64,000 bases of DNA, taken from assembly GCF_002261345.1 (NCBI RefSeq), contig NZ_NEVT01000002.1, forward strand, positions 1-64,000, read 5' to 3'. The first letter of the stretch is position 1, and each line of letters opens with the position of its first letter. Both the position numbers and the translations under genes were made by a program. Positions 26,218 to 34,979 of this stretch are shown here, piece by piece. Below the pieces are notes generated by a model. It was not told the origin of the DNA. It worked only from the letters and a program-made list of their open reading frames with translations, and searched no databases. This DNA comes from Bordetella genomosp. 2. Its GTDB lineage: Bacteria; Pseudomonadota; Gammaproteobacteria; Burkholderiales; Burkholderiaceae_B.

Positions 26218-27413
26218 GCTGTCGCCTCCATAGAACGGGATGCCCCAGTAATGGCCAGCCGCCGATTCGCCACCAGTTCGGCCGCATCCCGCACCGGCTT
26301 ATCCTCGGTATGAACATAGTGCATAAACATCGCCACGGTCTTGTGGCCTGTGAGCCTCATGCCCACCTTGGTCGGCACGCCCGAATTGGCAATATCGGTC
26401 GTCGCACGGTGGCGGATGCCGTGCGTACCGACGTGCGGGACACCGGCAGCCTTGAGCACGCGCGTCCAGCCACCGTAGTGTTCGCCGTGAGTCATGTGCC
26501 GGGCCGGGTCATTGGGTGACGGCAGGACGTAGGGGCAGCCCTCCCGGCGCGGCGCAGTGGACAGCAACCGATAGGCTTCCTCGCTCATGGGCTTGGAAAT
26601 GCCACCCGTCTTGCTGTCGGGCCAGACGACCCGCCGATTCTCCAGATCAACCCAGCCCCATTCGAGTGGGCAGATTTCAGAGCGGCGGGCAGCGAACTCG
26701 AATTGCAGGCGAATCGCCAGCGGAATGACGTAGTTCTCTAGTCCCTCGGTCTCCAGATGCTCCAGGTGACGGAAGATCCGTACCAACTCGTCGTCCACGA
26801 TAAGCCGGGTTTCCTTGCCGGGCGGGTACATCGGGACGTGGCGGCACGGATTCGTGCCGTCCGGGCGCAGCCCCCACACCTCGGCCAGGTTGAACATCTT
26901 GCGCAGCACGCCGAAGGTACGGTTGGCCTCGGCCTGCTTGTAGGCCAGCTTCTTCATCAACGCAGCCACGTCCGGGCGCTTTACGTCCTGCACCTTCGTC
27001 CGGCCCATGATCGGGATGATGCAACGGTCGATGACGCCCTGATAGCCGCGCTGCGTGCTGGGCTTGTTGCGCTGCTTCGAGTAGTCCTCCATGAAGGTGT
27101 GGCAAAACTCCTTCATCGTCGGTGCCTTGCGGGCGGCATTCTTGGCTGCGCTGGGGTCGCCGCCCTTGCGCACCTCGGCCAGCCATTCCTGCGCCATTGT
27201 GCGTGCCTGATCGACCGTCAGTTCCCCGTACTGGCCCAGGGCAGGCTTGCGGCGCTCGCCGGCGTTCGTGCGGTACTGGAGCATGAACACCTTGCGGCCC
27301 GCCGGGGTGATCTTGCACAGGAAGCCGGGCACCAAGGTGTCCCGCAGTTCGACGGCCTTGTCTTGGGGGTGTGCCGCATCGACTGCGGACTTGGTGAGCT
27401 TGATCTTCGCCAT
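26214..27413 (-). CDS. Tyrosine recombinase / P4-type integrase
   Basis: Site-specific integrase of 399 residues. An N-terminal DUF4102-type arm-binding domain (KLTKSAVDAAHPQDKAVELRDTLVPGFLCKI...GRKVFMLQYR) precedes the SAM-like core-binding domain and the catalytic domain, which has all key residues: R243 (FAARRSEI), H331 and R334 (HGIRH), H357 (LTGHKT) and Y366 (FMHYVH). It lies 239 bases from the 3' end of tRNA-Thr on the same strand, the standard layout for islands integrated in tRNA genes. It looks intact. Confidence 0.95.
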   Translation of the reverse strand: MAKIKLTKSAVDAAHPQDKAVELRDTLVPGFLCKITPAGRKVFMLQYRTNAGERRKPALGQYGELTVDQARTMAQEWLAEVRKGGDPSAAKNAARKAPTMKEFCHTFMEDYSKQRNKPSTQRGYQGVIDRCIIPIMGRTKVQDVKRPDVAALMKKLAYKQAEANRTFGVLRKMFNLAEVWGLRPDGTNPCRHVPMYPPGKETRLIVDDELVRIFRHLEHLETEGLENYVIPLAIRLQFEFAARRSEICPLEWGWVDLENRRVVWPDSKTGGISKPMSEEAYRLLSTAPRREGCPYVLPSPNDPARHMTHGEHYGGWTRVLKAAGVPHVGTHGIRHRATTDIANSGVPTKVGMRLTGHKTVAMFMHYVHTEDKPVRDAAELVANRRLAITGASRSMEATA

Positions 27414-27651
27414 GATGACTCCTAGGAAAGCCCGGTTTACAAGAGCCGCATGGGAGCCACGCGAGGGGAAGCCGGGTCAAGTTTCGGAAAGCACCGGCAT
27501 ATGTTGAACTCGCCTAAGTGATTGATAAACCTGCTGTATCGAGCCTTGGCGTAGTCCAGCGAAATGCGATGCTGGAGTCATCGTGAAACAAAAAACCCGC
27601 TACGCGGGCGTCGTCGTAGCGGGTTTCAGGGGGGCTAGAAGGGAATAGCGA
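27414..27651. other. Spacer between integrase and tRNA-Thr (probable attachment-site region)
   Basis: 238 bases without a gene. It holds a strong minus-strand terminator next to the tRNA. The integrase promoter should lie in the part nearest 27414. The expected crossover sequence would be in the tRNA 3' end; I did not find a second copy of that sequence elsewhere in the window. Confidence 0.4.
27586..27627 (-). terminator. Rho-independent terminator after tRNA-Thr
   Basis: ACCCGCTACG (27595-27604) and CGTAGCGGGT (27615-27624) form a perfect 10-base stem; on the minus strand it is followed by a run of six T residues. It terminates the tRNA transcript. Confidence 0.9.
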
Positions 27652-27727
27652 TGGTGCCGGTGAAAGGAATCGAACCCTCGACCTTCTCATTACAAGTGAG
27701 CTGCTCTACCAACTGAGCTACACCGGC
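27652..27727 (-). tRNA. tRNA-Thr (anticodon TGT)
   Basis: 76 bases on the minus strand. The acceptor arms GCCGGTG/CACCGGC pair perfectly, the D arm contains AGCTCAGTTGGTAGAGC, the anticodon loop reads CTTGTAA (anticodon TGT, reads ACA), the T arm is GGTTCGATTCC, and CCA is encoded. It is the likely integration target of the adjacent integrase. Confidence 0.97.
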
Positions 27728-27805
27728 GGGTGCGCCGCTGCGCGGAGGCGGCGGGCAAAGGGACTGCATTGTAGTAAATCCGGGCGCCACGGCCCAGCGA
27801 GCGGC

Positions 27806-28252
27806 CTACTTGACGATGGTCAGGTGCGGGCGCTTGGGTTCGTCGCCCCCTTCGGCCGGTTCCGCGGGCGCGGATTCGGACTGGCCGGGGACGGCCTCGG
27901 CCGCCGGGGCGGCGCTGTCGTCGCGGACGGGAGGCTCATAGGGCTGGACTTCGAAACCCATGCCGGCGCCTGTCTCGCGGGCGTAGATGGCGCTGACCGC
28001 CCCGATCGGCACCGACACGTTCTCGGTGACGCCGCTGAAGCGGGCCTGGAATTCGATGAATTCATTGCCCAGCACCAGCTTGTTGGTGGCCAGCGTGCCC
28101 ACGTTCAGCGTGATCTGGCCGTCGCGCACGTGGGCCGCCGGCACCATGGTGTGCTCGTCGACCTGCACGGTGATGTACGGCGTATAGCCGTTGTCGGTGC
28201 ACCATTCGTGCAGCGCGCGCAGCAGATAAGGCTTGGTGGAAGTTTCACCCAT
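27806..28252 (-). CDS. sspB: ClpXP protease specificity-enhancing factor SspB
   Basis: Adaptor of 148 residues that delivers ssrA-tagged proteins to ClpXP. The conserved SspB fold is visible (KPYLLRALHEWCTDNGYTPYITVQVD..., MVPAAHVRDGQITLN, LGNEFIEFQARFSGV, VPIGAVSAIYARETGAGM), followed by an acidic Pro/Ala-rich linker and the ClpX-binding tail PKRPHLTIVK. ATG 28252 is chosen because AAGGG lies nine bases before it; a TTG three codons upstream is less likely. It follows sspA by 19 bases. Confidence 0.95.
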   Translation of the reverse strand: MGETSTKPYLLRALHEWCTDNGYTPYITVQVDEHTMVPAAHVRDGQITLNVGTLATNKLVLGNEFIEFQARFSGVTENVSVPIGAVSAIYARETGAGMGFEVQPYEPPVRDDSAAPAAEAVPGQSESAPAEPAEGGDEPKRPHLTIVK

Positions 28253-28271
28253 ATTGGACAACCCTTGGCGC

Positions 28272-28883
28272 TCAGCGACGCATGACTTTTTCGGACGGCG
28301 TCAGCGCTTCGATGTAGGCCGGACGCGAGAAGATGCGTTCCGCGTATTTTTGCAGCGGCGCGGCGTTCTTCGGCAGTTCGATGCCGTAGTGGTCCAGGCG
28401 CCACAGCAGCGGCGCGACGGCCACGTCCAGCATCGAGAACTCGTCGCCCAGCATGTATTTGTTCTTGAGCAGCAGCGGGGCCAGCTGGGCCAGCCGGTCA
28501 CGGATGTTCTGGCGGGCGTTGACCAGCTTCTTCTCGTCGGGCTTGGCGCTGCGGTCTTCCAGCGTGGAAACGTGGACGAACAGTTCTTTCTCGAAGTTGT
28601 ACAGGAACAGGCGGGTGCGCGCGCGCATGACGGGATCGGCCGGCATCAGTTGCGGGTGCGGGAAGCGCTCGTCGATGTACTCGTTGATGATGTTCGACTC
28701 GTACAACACCAGGTCGCGCTCGACGAGGATGGGCACCTGCCCGTACGGGTTCATGACCGAAATGTCTTCGGGCTTGTTGTACAGGTCGATGTCGCGGATC
28801 TCGAAATCCATTCCCTTCTCGAACAGCACGAAGCGGCAGCGTTGCGAGAAAGGGCACGTGGTTCCGGAATAGAGCACCATCAT
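28272..28883 (-). CDS. sspA: Stringent starvation protein A (glutathione S-transferase fold)
   Basis: RNA-polymerase-associated regulator of 203 residues with a GST-like N-terminal thioredoxin domain (MMVLYSGTTCPFSQRCRFVLFEKGMDFE...NPYGQVPILVERDLVLYES) and an all-helical C-terminal domain. SspA supports stress adaptation and, in several pathogens, virulence gene expression. The petABC-sspA-sspB order is conserved in betaproteobacteria. Confidence 0.95.
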   Translation of the reverse strand: MMVLYSGTTCPFSQRCRFVLFEKGMDFEIRDIDLYNKPEDISVMNPYGQVPILVERDLVLYESNIINEYIDERFPHPQLMPADPVMRARTRLFLYNFEKELFVHVSTLEDRSAKPDEKKLVNARQNIRDRLAQLAPLLLKNKYMLGDEFSMLDVAVAPLLWRLDHYGIELPKNAAPLQKYAERIFSRPAYIEALTPSEKVMRR

Positions 28884-29038
28884 GGCGGTAAGTCCTTGTA
28901 TGAAAAGCGAAAGGCCAGCGCTGCTAATCTAGCAGGCGCTGGCCCCGATTGCCAGGGTGGGATAGGTGTGCCGCCCTATCGGGATTGCGTTGCCGGCCGG
29001 CGCGGAGCCGGGCCGGCAACCTGGCGGGGCATTGATAA

Positions 29039-29887
29039 TCAGCGCACGTGTTTCCAGTAGGAAGCGTTCAGGCGCCAGGCTACCACCAGGAACAGGCCCA
29101 GGAACAGCAGCACCCATACGCCCAGTTGCTTGCGGAAGAGCTGGCCGGGTTCGGCCATCCAGGCCAGGAACGCGGTCAGGTCGGCCACGTCGTTGTCGTA
29201 CGCGGCGGCCTTGGCGGGATCCAGCGCCTTGAACTTGGCGTCGACCGAGGCATGGCCGTGGAAATCGGCCACCGGTTCGGTCTTGACGGTGGAATAGCCC
29301 TGGGCGTCGTAGGTGGTGGTGACGCGTTCCCAGCCCTTGGCGCCGTCCTGGCCCGTGACCTCGTGCATGGCCACCGTGGTGAGCTCGCGCGGCCCCTGCA
29401 GTTCCCACAGGGCGTGCGGCATGCCGACGTTGGGGAACACCAGGTTGTCCCAGCCGGTGGCGCGCGCGGTGTTGCGGTAGAACGTGCGCATGTAGGTGTA
29501 GATGTAGTCGGCGCCCGACGGGCCGGCGTTGATCGACTTCGCGCGCGCGATGACGGAGAGGTCCGGCGGCGTGGTGCCGAACCATTTCTTGGCGTCCTCG
29601 GGCTTCATGGCGACGGTCATGAGGTCGCCGACTTTCTCGCCCGTGAAAAGCAGGTTTTCCTTGATCTGGTCGTCGGTCAGGCCGATGTCCTGCAGCTTGT
29701 TGTAGCGCATCGAGGACGCGCTATGGCAGTTCAGGCAGTAGTTGACGAACAGCTTGGCGCCGTTCTGCAGCGCCGCGACGTCGTTGACGCGGTTGGGCGC
29801 GGTTTCCAGCGGGTAGCCGCTCTCGGCGGCGTACGTGGCGGTACACGTGAGCGTCAACGCTACGGCACCAATCAGCTTCTTGATCAT
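29039..29887 (-). CDS. petC: Cytochrome c1 (ubiquinol-cytochrome c reductase)
   Basis: Heme c-bearing subunit of the cytochrome bc1 complex, 282 residues. Signal peptide (MIKKLIGAVALTLTCTATYA), CLNCH heme attachment motif (51-55), the DLSVIARAK and GPSGADYIYTYM elements, and a C-terminal membrane anchor (VWVLLFLGLFLVVAWRL) with a basic end. The start at 29887 has GGA six bases upstream; longer starts overlap petB and have no ribosome site. It passes electrons from the Rieske centre to soluble cytochrome c. Confidence 0.95.
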   Translation of the reverse strand: MIKKLIGAVALTLTCTATYAAESGYPLETAPNRVNDVAALQNGAKLFVNYCLNCHSASSMRYNKLQDIGLTDDQIKENLLFTGEKVGDLMTVAMKPEDAKKWFGTTPPDLSVIARAKSINAGPSGADYIYTYMRTFYRNTARATGWDNLVFPNVGMPHALWELQGPRELTTVAMHEVTGQDGAKGWERVTTTYDAQGYSTVKTEPVADFHGHASVDAKFKALDPAKAAAYDNDVADLTAFLAWMAEPGQLFRKQLGVWVLLFLGLFLVVAWRLNASYWKHVR

Positions 29888-29912
29888 GGTCATTCCGTTA
29901 TGGGTTCGTGGC

Positions 29913-31304
29913 TCAGTGGGCATGGAACGTGACGCGGTCGGGAACCGGCTTGAACGTGCCGAGGCGGCTCCAGACGGGCATCAGGAAGAAGAAGCCCAGG
30001 TAGATCAGCGTGCCGATCTGCGAGGTCAGGTTGTACGCGTCGCTGGGCGGCTGCGTACCCAGGAAACCCAACACCAGGAAGTTGACGATGAAAATGCCGT
30101 ACAGGACCTTGTGCCAGCCCGGACGGTAGCGGATGGACTTGACGGGCGAGTGGTCGAGCCACGGCAGGAAGAACAGGATGACGACGGCGCCGCCCATGGC
30201 CACCACGCCCCAGAACTTGGCGTCGATGACGCGCAGCAGGACGGCGATGACGATCAGCAGGCCGGGCACGGCGATGCGCATGAAGCCCTTCAGGTTGCTC
30301 TTGACCAGCAGCGCGACGGCGCCCAGCACGGCGGCCCCGGCCAGCACCCACGTGAATTCGTTGGTGGTGGCGCGCAGCATGGAGTAGAACGGCGTGAAGT
30401 ACCAGACCGGCGCGATGTGCGGCGGGGTCTTGAGCGGATCGGCCGGAATGAAGTTGTTGTATTCCAGGAAGTAGCCGCCCATTTCAGGCGCGAAGAACAC
30501 GATGGCCGCGAAGACGATCAGGAAGCCCGCCACGCCCATGATGTCGTGGACGGTGTAGAACGGGTGGAACGGGATGCCGTCCTTCGGGCGGCCGTGCTTG
30601 TCCTTCGGGCCCTGCTTGATCTCGACGCCGTCGGGGTTGTTGGAGCCGACTTCGTGCAGCGCCACCAGGTGGGCGGCCACCAGGCCGATCAGCACCAGCG
30701 GGATGGCGATGACGTGGAACGAGAAGAAGCGGTTCAGGGTGGCGTCGGAGACGACGTAGTCGCCGCGGATCCAGATGGAAAGCTCGGGGCCGATGAACGG
30801 GATGGCCGAGAACAGGTTGACGATCACCTGGGCGCCCCAGTAGGACATCTGGCCCCAGGGCAGCAGGTAGCCGAAGAACGCTTCGGCCATCAGGCACAGG
30901 AAGATGGCCACGCCGAAGATCCAGACCAGTTCGCGCGGCTTGCGGTACGAGCCGTAGAACAGCCCGCGCAGCATGTGCAGGTAGACCACCACGAAGAACA
31001 TCGAGGCGCCGGTGGAGTGCATGTAGCGCACCAGCCAGCCCCACGGCACCTCGCGCATGATGTATTCGACCGACTGGAACGCGCGTTCGGCGTCGGGCTT
31101 GTAGTGCATCACCAGGAAGATGCCGGTGACGATCTGGAGCACCAGCACCAGCAGCGCCAGGGATCCGAAGAAGTACCAGAAGTTGAAGTTCTTGGGCGCG
31201 TAATACTCGGACAGGTGCGCTTTCCAGGTGGAAGTCACCGGGAAGCGCCGGTCCAGCCAGCCCAGCAGGCCTGTTGTCTCGACGGTTTTTTCGCCAGCCA
31301 TCAA
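29913..31304 (-). CDS. petB: Cytochrome b (ubiquinol-cytochrome c reductase)
   Basis: Membrane subunit of the bc1 complex, 463 residues with about 8-9 helices. Features: NFWYFFGSLALLVLVLQIVTGIFL (helix A), conserved heme-ligand histidines in the second and fourth helices (YMHSTGASMFF, HMLRGLFYG), the GYLLPWGQMS and PEWYF-like (PVWYFTPFYSMLR) quinone-site motifs. It runs between petA and petC. Confidence 0.96.
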   Translation of the reverse strand: MMAGEKTVETTGLLGWLDRRFPVTSTWKAHLSEYYAPKNFNFWYFFGSLALLVLVLQIVTGIFLVMHYKPDAERAFQSVEYIMREVPWGWLVRYMHSTGASMFFVVVYLHMLRGLFYGSYRKPRELVWIFGVAIFLCLMAEAFFGYLLPWGQMSYWGAQVIVNLFSAIPFIGPELSIWIRGDYVVSDATLNRFFSFHVIAIPLVLIGLVAAHLVALHEVGSNNPDGVEIKQGPKDKHGRPKDGIPFHPFYTVHDIMGVAGFLIVFAAIVFFAPEMGGYFLEYNNFIPADPLKTPPHIAPVWYFTPFYSMLRATTNEFTWVLAGAAVLGAVALLVKSNLKGFMRIAVPGLLIVIAVLLRVIDAKFWGVVAMGGAVVILFFLPWLDHSPVKSIRYRPGWHKVLYGIFIVNFLVLGFLGTQPPSDAYNLTSQIGTLIYLGFFFLMPVWSRLGTFKPVPDRVTFHAH

Positions 31305-31365
31305 TGGCTCCTTCTATACGGGGCGTATTTTGCTAAGGTCGGGGTAGGAGGCTGCGCTGCTCGCG

Positions 31366-32007
31366 TCAGGCCTTGTTATCTTCGTCAACCCCGACGATGA
31401 TGCGGGTGTCGCTCAGGTATTGGTACGGCGGGACTTCGAGGTTGTCGGGCGCGGGCTTGTTCTTGTACACGCGGCCGGCCATGTCGAAGGTGGAGCCGTG
31501 GCAGGGGCACAGGAAGCCGCCTTCCCAGTTGGCGGGCAGGCCGCCGCCGCCGCCGGTCTCGAAGTGGGCGGTGGGCGAGCAGCCGAGGTGGGTGCAGATG
31601 CCGACGCAGACGAACAGGTCGGGCTTGCGCGACCGGTATTCGTTCTGGGCGTATTCGGGCGTGAAGCCCGGGCGCTCGGAGTTGGGGTCGGCGACGAACG
31701 CGTCCTGGGTCTTCAGGCCGGCGAGCTGTTCCTCGGTGCGGCGGATGATCCAGACCGGCTTGCCGCGCCATTCGACGGTGCGCATCTGGCCCGGGGCCAG
31801 GGTGGCCACGTCGACTTCGACGGGCGCGCCGGCGGCGCGGGCTTTTTCAGAAGGGGCGAAGGTGCTGACGAACGGGACGGCGGTTGCCACGCCGGCGACT
31901 CCGCCCACCGCACAGGCGGTCGTTACCCAGAAACGGCGCGAAGGATCTGGTGGGAGGTTGGGATCAACCGCACCGTCATCGTCATGCACCAGCGTATCCT
32001 GACTCAT
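31366..32007 (-). CDS. petA: Rieske iron-sulfur protein (ubiquinol-cytochrome c reductase)
   Basis: 2Fe-2S subunit of the bc1 complex, 213 residues. A twin-arginine motif (SRRFWVTT, residues 23-30) precedes a single hydrophobic segment that serves as Tat signal anchor. The cluster ligands are in CTHLGC (138-143) and CPCHGS (167-172). First gene of petABC and divergent from mscL. Folded export would need the TatABC system encoded about 3 kb away. Confidence 0.97.
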   Translation of the reverse strand: MSQDTLVHDDDGAVDPNLPPDPSRRFWVTTACAVGGVAGVATAVPFVSTFAPSEKARAAGAPVEVDVATLAPGQMRTVEWRGKPVWIIRRTEEQLAGLKTQDAFVADPNSERPGFTPEYAQNEYRSRKPDLFVCVGICTHLGCSPTAHFETGGGGGLPANWEGGFLCPCHGSTFDMAGRVYKNKPAPDNLEVPPYQYLSDTRIIVGVDEDNKA

Positions 32008-32052
32008 CTTCCTATCCTTGTTGATGCGCCCGCAGTGCCTGTAGCATCAGGC

Positions 32053-32081
32053 TTGCAGCATCCGTTATGCCGAAATATGTA
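32053..32081 (+). promoter_or_regulatory. Putative mscL promoter
   Basis: TTGCAG (32053-32058), 17 bases, TATGTA (32076-32081), giving a leader of about 58 bases before mscL. It overlaps the leader of the divergent petA transcript. Confidence 0.4.
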
Positions 32082-32099
32082 ACAACATAGCAACCGCGT

Positions 32100-32128
32100 A
32101 TTATAGCGCCTGCCCACTGACGGGCGAA
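32100..32128 (-). promoter_or_regulatory. Putative petABC promoter
   Basis: On the minus strand a perfect TATAAT (32100-32105) has a weak -35 TTCGCC (32123-32128) 17 bases upstream, about 90 bases before petA. The -35 part lies inside the mscL leader. Confidence 0.5.
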
Positions 32129-32145
32129 CGACGTAAGGAGCATTC

Positions 32146-32589
32146 ATGAGCAAAGCATCGGGTTTTCTCAAGGAATTTCGCGATTTCGCCGTCAAGGGCA
32201 ATGCGATCGACCTGGCGGTTGGGGTAATCATTGGCGCGGCATTCGGCAAGATCGTCGATTCGGTGGTCAAGGACCTGATCATGCCGCTGGTCAACTTCAT
32301 CCTGGGCGGCTCGGTCGACTTTTCCAACAAGTTCCTGGTGCTCTCGGCGCCGGAAGGCTACACCGGCCCCATGACCTACGCCGACCTCACCAAGGCCGGC
32401 GCCATCGTGCTGGCGTGGGGCAACTTCCTCACCATCCTGATCAACTTCCTGCTGCTGGCGCTGGTGGTGTTCATCATCGTCAAGGCGATCAACGCGGCGC
32501 GGCGCAAGGAAGAAGAGGCCCCGGCTCCCGAAGCGCCCGCCGAAGACCTGGTGGTGCTGCGGGAAATCCGCGACCTGCTGAAGAAATAA
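32146..32589 (+). CDS. mscL: Large-conductance mechanosensitive channel MscL
   Basis: Inner-membrane channel subunit of 147 residues that opens on membrane tension in osmotic downshock. N-terminal helix [36 protein letters not shown] holds the pore-lining TM1 with its small-residue pattern; TM2 is [25 protein letters not shown]; the C-terminal helical bundle ends [18 protein letters not shown] lies seven bases before the ATG. Confidence 0.97.
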   Translation: MSKASGFLKEFRDFAVKGNAIDLAVGVIIGAAFGKIVDSVVKDLIMPLVNFILGGSVDFSNKFLVLSAPEGYTGPMTYADLTKAGAIVLAWGNFLTILINFLLLALVVFIIVKAINAARRKEEEAPAPEAPAEDLVVLREIRDLLKK

Positions 32590-32609
32590 GCGCGGCGCGG
32601 GTGGCCGGC

Positions 32610-33386
32610 CTACACCGGGTTGTCGATGTCGACGAATTCGACCCGGATGCCGAACTGGCGCGCCAGCGCGTCGCCCAGCGCCTGCACGCCATAGCGCTCG
32701 GTGGCATGGTGGCCGGCGCCGATGAACCCGACGCCGGTCTCGCGGGCCAGGTGCACGGTGGGCTCGGACGCCTCGCCGGTGATGTAGGCGTCGACGCCCG
32801 CTTCCACGGCGTCGGCGAGCATTCCCTGGGCGGCGCCCGTGCACCAGGCCACGCGGCCCAGCGGGCGATCCGGCTCGCCCACCACCAGCGGCTCGCGCTG
32901 CAGGCGCTCGCGCACCCGCTGGGCCAGCGCGCCCAGCGTGGCCAGGCCGGGCGCCGTGCCCAGCCAGATGAGGTTGTCCGGCCCGCAGGCCGCGGGCGCG
33001 CCGTCGGCCAGGTACTGCGGCGCCAGGCCCAGCACTTGCGCCAGTTGGGCGTTGTTGCCCCATTGCGGGTGCGCGTCCAGCGGCAGGTGGTAGGCGAACA
33101 GGTTCAGTTCGTGCGCCAGCGCCAGGGCCAGCCGCGTGCGGCGCGGCCCGCGCACGCGCGGGTCCTCGTTCTTCCAGAACCAGCCATGATGCACCAGCAC
33201 CGCATCCGCGCCGCGTTCGATGGCCGCGCGCAGCAGCGCCTCGGAAGCAGTGACGCCGGTGATAATGTGGCCTATCTGCGGCCGGCCTTCCACTTGCAGG
33301 CCGTTGGGACAGTAATCTTTGAAGCGCGCCGCTTGCAGCGTGGTGTCCAGCCAGGCTGCCACTTCGCGGGTGTCGACAGTTTTCAT
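32610..33386 (-). CDS. Nif3-like dinuclear metal centre hexameric protein
   Basis: Nif3/YbgI family protein of 258 residues. Metal ligands are visible in [11 protein letters not shown] (HH), in the C-terminal half in [18 protein letters not shown], and in [17 protein letters not shown]. Family members form hexameric rings with a binuclear metal site and have been annotated as GTP cyclohydrolase I type 2, but the true activity is unsettled. Divergent from the DegS-type protease; the two starts are 21 bases apart. Confidence 0.93.
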   Translation of the reverse strand: MKTVDTREVAAWLDTTLQAARFKDYCPNGLQVEGRPQIGHIITGVTASEALLRAAIERGADAVLVHHGWFWKNEDPRVRGPRRTRLALALAHELNLFAYHLPLDAHPQWGNNAQLAQVLGLAPQYLADGAPAACGPDNLIWLGTAPGLATLGALAQRVRERLQREPLVVGEPDRPLGRVAWCTGAAQGMLADAVEAGVDAYITGEASEPTVHLARETGVGFIGAGHHATERYGVQALGDALARQFGIRVEFVDIDNPV

Positions 33387-33406
33387 TGCCCTACCTTGTC
33401 AGGATC

Positions 33407-34552
33407 ATGCGTCGCTACTGGCTGATATTCGCTCAGGCCGTCACGGTATGTCTGGCCATTTTATTCGTCGTGACCACCTTGCGGCCCGACTGGCTGCGCC
33501 TGTCGGCGCCCGCCCCGGCCGGCGCGCCCGCCCTGCCGCCGACGGCGCCGGCGGATTCCAGCTATGCGGCGGCGGTGACCAAGGCCGCGCCGGCAGTGGT
33601 CAATGTGTTCACGACCAAGCACGTCAATGTGCCGGTCGTGCCGCTGCCCGATGATCCGGTGCTGCGGCAGCTGTTCGGCGAGGTGCCGGGCCTGAGCCGC
33701 CGTCAGGCGTCCACCAGCCTGGGTTCGGGCGTGATCGTCAGCGGCGAAGGCTACGTGCTCACCAACTATCACGTCGTGGAGGCGGCCGACGCCATCGAAG
33801 TCGCGCTGGCTGACGGCCGCAGCGGCAGCGCCAAGGTGGTGGGCGCCGATCCCGAGACCGACCTGGCGGTGCTGAAGCTGGACCCCGGCATCCGGCCCCT
33901 GCCCGTCGCCGCGTTCGCCGCCGATCGCAGCCTGCGCGTGGGCGACGTGGTGCTGGCCATCGGCAACCCGTTCGGCGTCGGGCAAACCACTACCCAGGGC
34001 ATCGTATCGGCGCTGGGACGCAACGGGCTGGGCATCAACACCTACGAGAACTTCATCCAGACCGACGCGGCGATCAACCCCGGCAATTCCGGCGGGGCGC
34101 TGATCGACGCCCAGGGCAACCTGATCGGCATCAACACCGCCATCTATTCCGAATCGGGCGGCTCGCTGGGCATCGGGTTCGCCATTCCGATCGATGCCGC
34201 GCGCAAGGTCATGGAGGACATCATCAAGACCGGCTCGGTGCGGCGCGGCTGGCTGGGCATCGAGCCCCAGGATGTCACGCCCGACCTGGCGCGCGCCTTC
34301 GGCCTGGCGCCGGACACCCGCGGCGTGGTCATCGCGGGCGTCATGCGCGGCGGGCCGGCGGGCAAGTCGGGGCTGCGCGTCGGCGACATCGTGCTGACGG
34401 TGAATGATGCGCCGGTGCAGGATACGGTGTCGATGCTGCGCTTGATCGCGGCGCTGCCGCCCGGCGAGAAGGCCACCTTGGGCATCCTGCGCGGCGGCAA
34501 GGCGCGCGATGTCACGGTGGTCGTGGGCACGCGGCCCGCGCGGCCGCGCTAG
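33407..34552 (+). CDS. Membrane-anchored trypsin-like protease with PDZ domain (DegS/AlgW type)
   Basis: Periplasmic serine protease of 381 residues anchored by an N-terminal helix (YWLIFAQAVTVCLAILFVV). Catalytic triad H122 (TNYHVVEA), D152 (ETDLAVLKL) and S228 (NPGNSGGAL), then one PDZ domain (about 280-375). One PDZ plus an uncleaved anchor is the DegS/AlgW layout, the protease that starts sigma-E activation by cutting RseA; DegP/MucD have two PDZ domains. The start at ATG 33407 puts the anchor at the N-terminus; TTG 33386 would overlap the Nif3 start. Confidence 0.93.
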   Translation: MRRYWLIFAQAVTVCLAILFVVTTLRPDWLRLSAPAPAGAPALPPTAPADSSYAAAVTKAAPAVVNVFTTKHVNVPVVPLPDDPVLRQLFGEVPGLSRRQASTSLGSGVIVSGEGYVLTNYHVVEAADAIEVALADGRSGSAKVVGADPETDLAVLKLDPGIRPLPVAAFAADRSLRVGDVVLAIGNPFGVGQTTTQGIVSALGRNGLGINTYENFIQTDAAINPGNSGGALIDAQGNLIGINTAIYSESGGSLGIGFAIPIDAARKVMEDIIKTGSVRRGWLGIEPQDVTPDLARAFGLAPDTRGVVIAGVMRGGPAGKSGLRVGDIVLTVNDAPVQDTVSMLRLIAALPPGEKATLGILRGGKARDVTVVVGTRPARPR

Positions 34553-34564
34553 TAGCGAAGGCGC

Positions 34565-34978
34565 TCAGGCGCCGGCGGGCGGTTCCGCGTCGGCCTTCGC
34601 GGCGGCCGGTGCGCGCGGGCCATCGGCGATCAGCCGCGCGATGGCCACGATTTTCTTGCGGGCGTCGGTGGGCAGGCGGTCCATCAGGGCTTGCAGTTCG
34701 GCGGCGTAGCCGTCGGGCTCGGCCGCCGGCGGCGGTTGCCGGGCCTGCGCCCCGGATGGCCGCGCCAGGGGTTCGACGCCGTCCGTGAGCCAAGGCACCG
34801 ATGTGTTCAGTGCCAGGGCGAGGCGCTGCAGCGTGCTGCGGGCGGGTGAGTACGCGTCACCCCGGGCCAGTATGCGGTGGATGGACGACTGGGGCACGCC
34901 TGAGATACGTGCCAATTGATTCTGGCTTTTGATGCCGCGCCATCGCATCTGGGCGCGCAAACGGTGTGCGAGCGTCAT
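34565..34978 (-). CDS. Xre family transcriptional regulator
   Basis: Predicted DNA-binding protein of 137 residues. The N-terminal Cro/CI-type helix-turn-helix (LRAQMRWRGIKSQNQLARISGVPQSSIHRILARGDAYSP...LQRLALALNTSVPWLTDG) is followed by a Pro/Ala linker and a short helical segment (YAAELQALMDRLPTDARKKIVAIARLIADG), with no S24 peptidase domain. It is convergent with the protease gene. Palindromes just upstream suggest autoregulation. Confidence 0.9.
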   Translation of the reverse strand: MTLAHRLRAQMRWRGIKSQNQLARISGVPQSSIHRILARGDAYSPARSTLQRLALALNTSVPWLTDGVEPLARPSGAQARQPPPAAEPDGYAAELQALMDRLPTDARKKIVAIARLIADGPRAPAAAKADAEPPAGA

Positions 34979-34979
34979 G

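Noticed and set aside
27657-27727. Possible second copy of the tRNA-Thr 3' end as right attachment site
   Set aside because: Looked for TGGTGCCGGTGAAAGG-like sequence from 15 to 27 kb; only chance partial matches were seen, so no attachment repeat is claimed.
29048-31400. Two long plus-strand frames opposite petC and petB
   Set aside because: Composition (Asp/Gln/His/Arg-rich low complexity) is that of an antisense reading of membrane-protein codons; petB and petC are unmistakable on the other strand.
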